Of a stretch of DNA of 64,000 bases, positions 62,934 to 64,000 are shown in pieces (within the stretch, counting starts at the first letter, position 1; the number at the start of each line of letters is the position of its first letter). Source of the DNA: an uncultured Bacteroides sp. (GTDB lineage: Bacteria > Bacteroidota > Bacteroidia > Bacteroidales > Bacteroidaceae); assembly GCA_902388495.1 (NCBI GenBank), contig CABMPP010000002.1:1-64000 (forward strand), read 5' to 3'. The notes under the pieces were generated by a model, which searched no databases, was not told where the DNA came from, and saw only the letters and a program-made list of their open reading frames with translations. The translations under genes and the position numbers were made by a program.

Positions 62934-64000
62934 TTAATTTTCAAGTTCTATCCTCAAGTTGTTGGAACAGGCTGGGTTCAAGCTAATACTGTTTTTTCCG
63001 TTCACTTTGCCCCAAGACCCCGTATGCACAACCAATTTTTTGCACAAGTTATCGCCTAATGGTTCAACCTTCATTTCGGCTATTTTTCCATCCTGGCTCA
63101 CTTCTATAGAAAAAGATAATGGACCAAACGGAGTAGCTACTCCACGAAGAGCTGTACGCATTCCTGCTTTTAGCCATTCCCGAGGCATCCCTTCCAGAAG
63201 ATGCAAATCATTCCCCCTATCCAACTGGAGCAAATGAACCACTAAACGGATAAACTCCGCACTTCCCCAGTTGTGGGGCATGTCACCTACAAAATCACGT
63301 TGCAAATCGCGTGGATTATGCTCCTCACGCCACAAGTATACAGGAGATGCATGATTTGCAAAAGCATACAATGATGCTATAGCACGTTCCGGCTCCCCCA
63401 TCCATAGACAAGCATGTCCATAGAAACTGGCAAAATAATTCCAAATTCCTTCAATAATCCATCCTGTTCCCATCACCATGCCTTCCTGCAGGGTAGTATG
63501 TAACATCTTCATCGTACCAACTGCAATTGAATCATTCATCTCAAATATCTGTCCCGGATAGATGCTTTGACAAAATGCCCACAATGCACGTTGTGGCAGA
63601 CTCCGGTGTTCAGGAACCATCATATTGTTCAAATAATAATTGCCAAAATCATCAACCGCCATATCTCTATGAGCGGCTTTGTGGAATGCAGCAAAGAAAT
63701 CATCATACTCGGCTTGCCATTTTGCTGCATCTTCCTCAGCGCCAAGCCATCTGGCAGCCTCGATCATACTCTTCAAACCAGCAAGATTCCATACTGTATT
63801 CGAATATTCCGGTTGATCAACTCCACCATTCAATCCTCCGTCAATATACCCGGGAGGGATAAGCCCATCATCCAATGGCGTTTCGTTTTCATAAGAACGC
63901 TGCCGCAAGACTTTGATATAATCAACAGTCTTGCAAAGGGTCGGCCAAACAGCATGCAGCCATTCTTTATCTTGTGTCAACATAGCATGGCGAACACATG
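62934..64000 (-). CDS. Six-hairpin glycosidase, partial at the window edge
   Basis: The C-terminal part of a larger enzyme. The frame stays open to base 64000, so the Met at 63983 is not the true start. An (alpha/alpha)6 barrel is visible (GLIPPGYIDGGLNGG, EYSNTVWNLAGLKSMIEAARWL, WIIEGIWNYFASFYGH), then HNWGSAEFIRLVVHLL and a short beta-rich end as in alpha-L-rhamnosidase- or debranching-type enzymes. The Glu in WIIEGIW is a possible catalytic residue. It is the first visible gene of the minus-strand sugar operon. Family not fixed. Confidence 0.6.
   Translation of the reverse strand, partial: CVRHAMLTQDKEWLHAVWPTLCKTVDYIKVLRQRSYENETPLDDGLIPPGYIDGGLNGGVDQPEYSNTVWNLAGLKSMIEAARWLGAEEDAAKWQAEYDDFFAAFHKAAHRDMAVDDFGNYYLNNMMVPEHRSLPQRALWAFCQSIYPGQIFEMNDSIAVGTMKMLHTTLQEGMVMGTGWIIEGIWNYFASFYGHACLWMGEPERAIASLYAFANHASPVYLWREEHNPRDLQRDFVGDMPHNWGSAEFIRLVVHLLQLDRGNDLHLLEGMPREWLKAGMRTALRGVATPFGPLSFSIEVSQDGKIAEMKVEPLGDNLCKKLVVHTGSWGKVNGKNSISLNPACSNNLRIELEN

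Overview
The window reads as a chromosomal segment of a gut-type Bacteroides or a close Bacteroidales relative. The evidence is the repeated Bacteroidota -7 promoter element TAnnTTTG in front of most transcription units, weak or absent Shine-Dalgarno sequences, many lipoproteins, an OMP_b-brl_3-type outer-membrane barrel, DUF3244 and DUF3267 proteins, and an ATP-type PEP carboxykinase. No tRNA, rRNA, CRISPR array or intact insertion sequence was seen. Species cannot be fixed from the sequence alone.

Layout. 0.1-2.1 kb: a sensor histidine kinase and a divergent membrane protein. 2.2-6.3 kb: a four-gene acyl-activation and transfer cluster (AMP ligase, carrier protein, MBOAT, SGNH-like) organised like dlt. 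6.3-12 kb: housekeeping (upp, pckA, a nitroreductase lipoprotein, typA, rpsO). 12-15.6 kb: a membrane-tethered winged-helix regulator followed by an outer-membrane barrel, with two tandem-repeat arrays between them. 15.7-25 kb: XRE-cupin regulator plus acyl-CoA ligase, a GH35-like glycosidase, a methyltransferase divergent from ahcY, and a YfhO-like membrane protein. 25-29.4 kb: an accessory patch with an HU-like protein whose leader carries four 22-bp repeats, a broken VirE-like gene, and two different AAA ATPases.

29.6-38.5 kb is the most interesting region. It looks like a dedicated secretion system for one small disulfide-containing peptide. In order it has a TPR/coiled-coil membrane regulator, a DUF3244 secreted protein, a C39-like/VKOR/thioredoxin fusion, a 66-aa double-glycine-leader peptide with two cysteines in its core, a periplasmic TlpA-like thioredoxin, a C39-peptidase ABC exporter and an HlyD-type adaptor. 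Export, leader cleavage and disulfide formation can all be assigned to genes in the cluster. Three ATGAGACA boxes at 21-bp spacing sit just upstream of the DUF3244 promoter. The layout resembles Bacteroidales class-II-like bacteriocin loci such as bacteroidetocins, but the peptide's activity is unknown.

38.8-51.7 kb: rbfA and a LolE-like permease; an active histidine kinase overlapping a pseudo-histidine kinase; OMT, pyk and aroQ on the minus strand; xerD; an abundant lipoprotein; a thioredoxin-like lipoprotein without cysteines; and a YifB/ComM ATPase. 51.7-64 kb: a long minus-strand sugar-catabolism operon that runs off the right edge. It holds a six-hairpin glycosidase, two cupin-type phosphoglucose isomerases, a ROK kinase, a ManA-type isomerase with an extra N-terminal domain, an MFS sugar porter, a second six-hairpin glycosidase with a carbohydrate-binding module, and degenerate M24 and M81 proteins. 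Together these would cleave an oligosaccharide, import the sugar, phosphorylate it and isomerise it.
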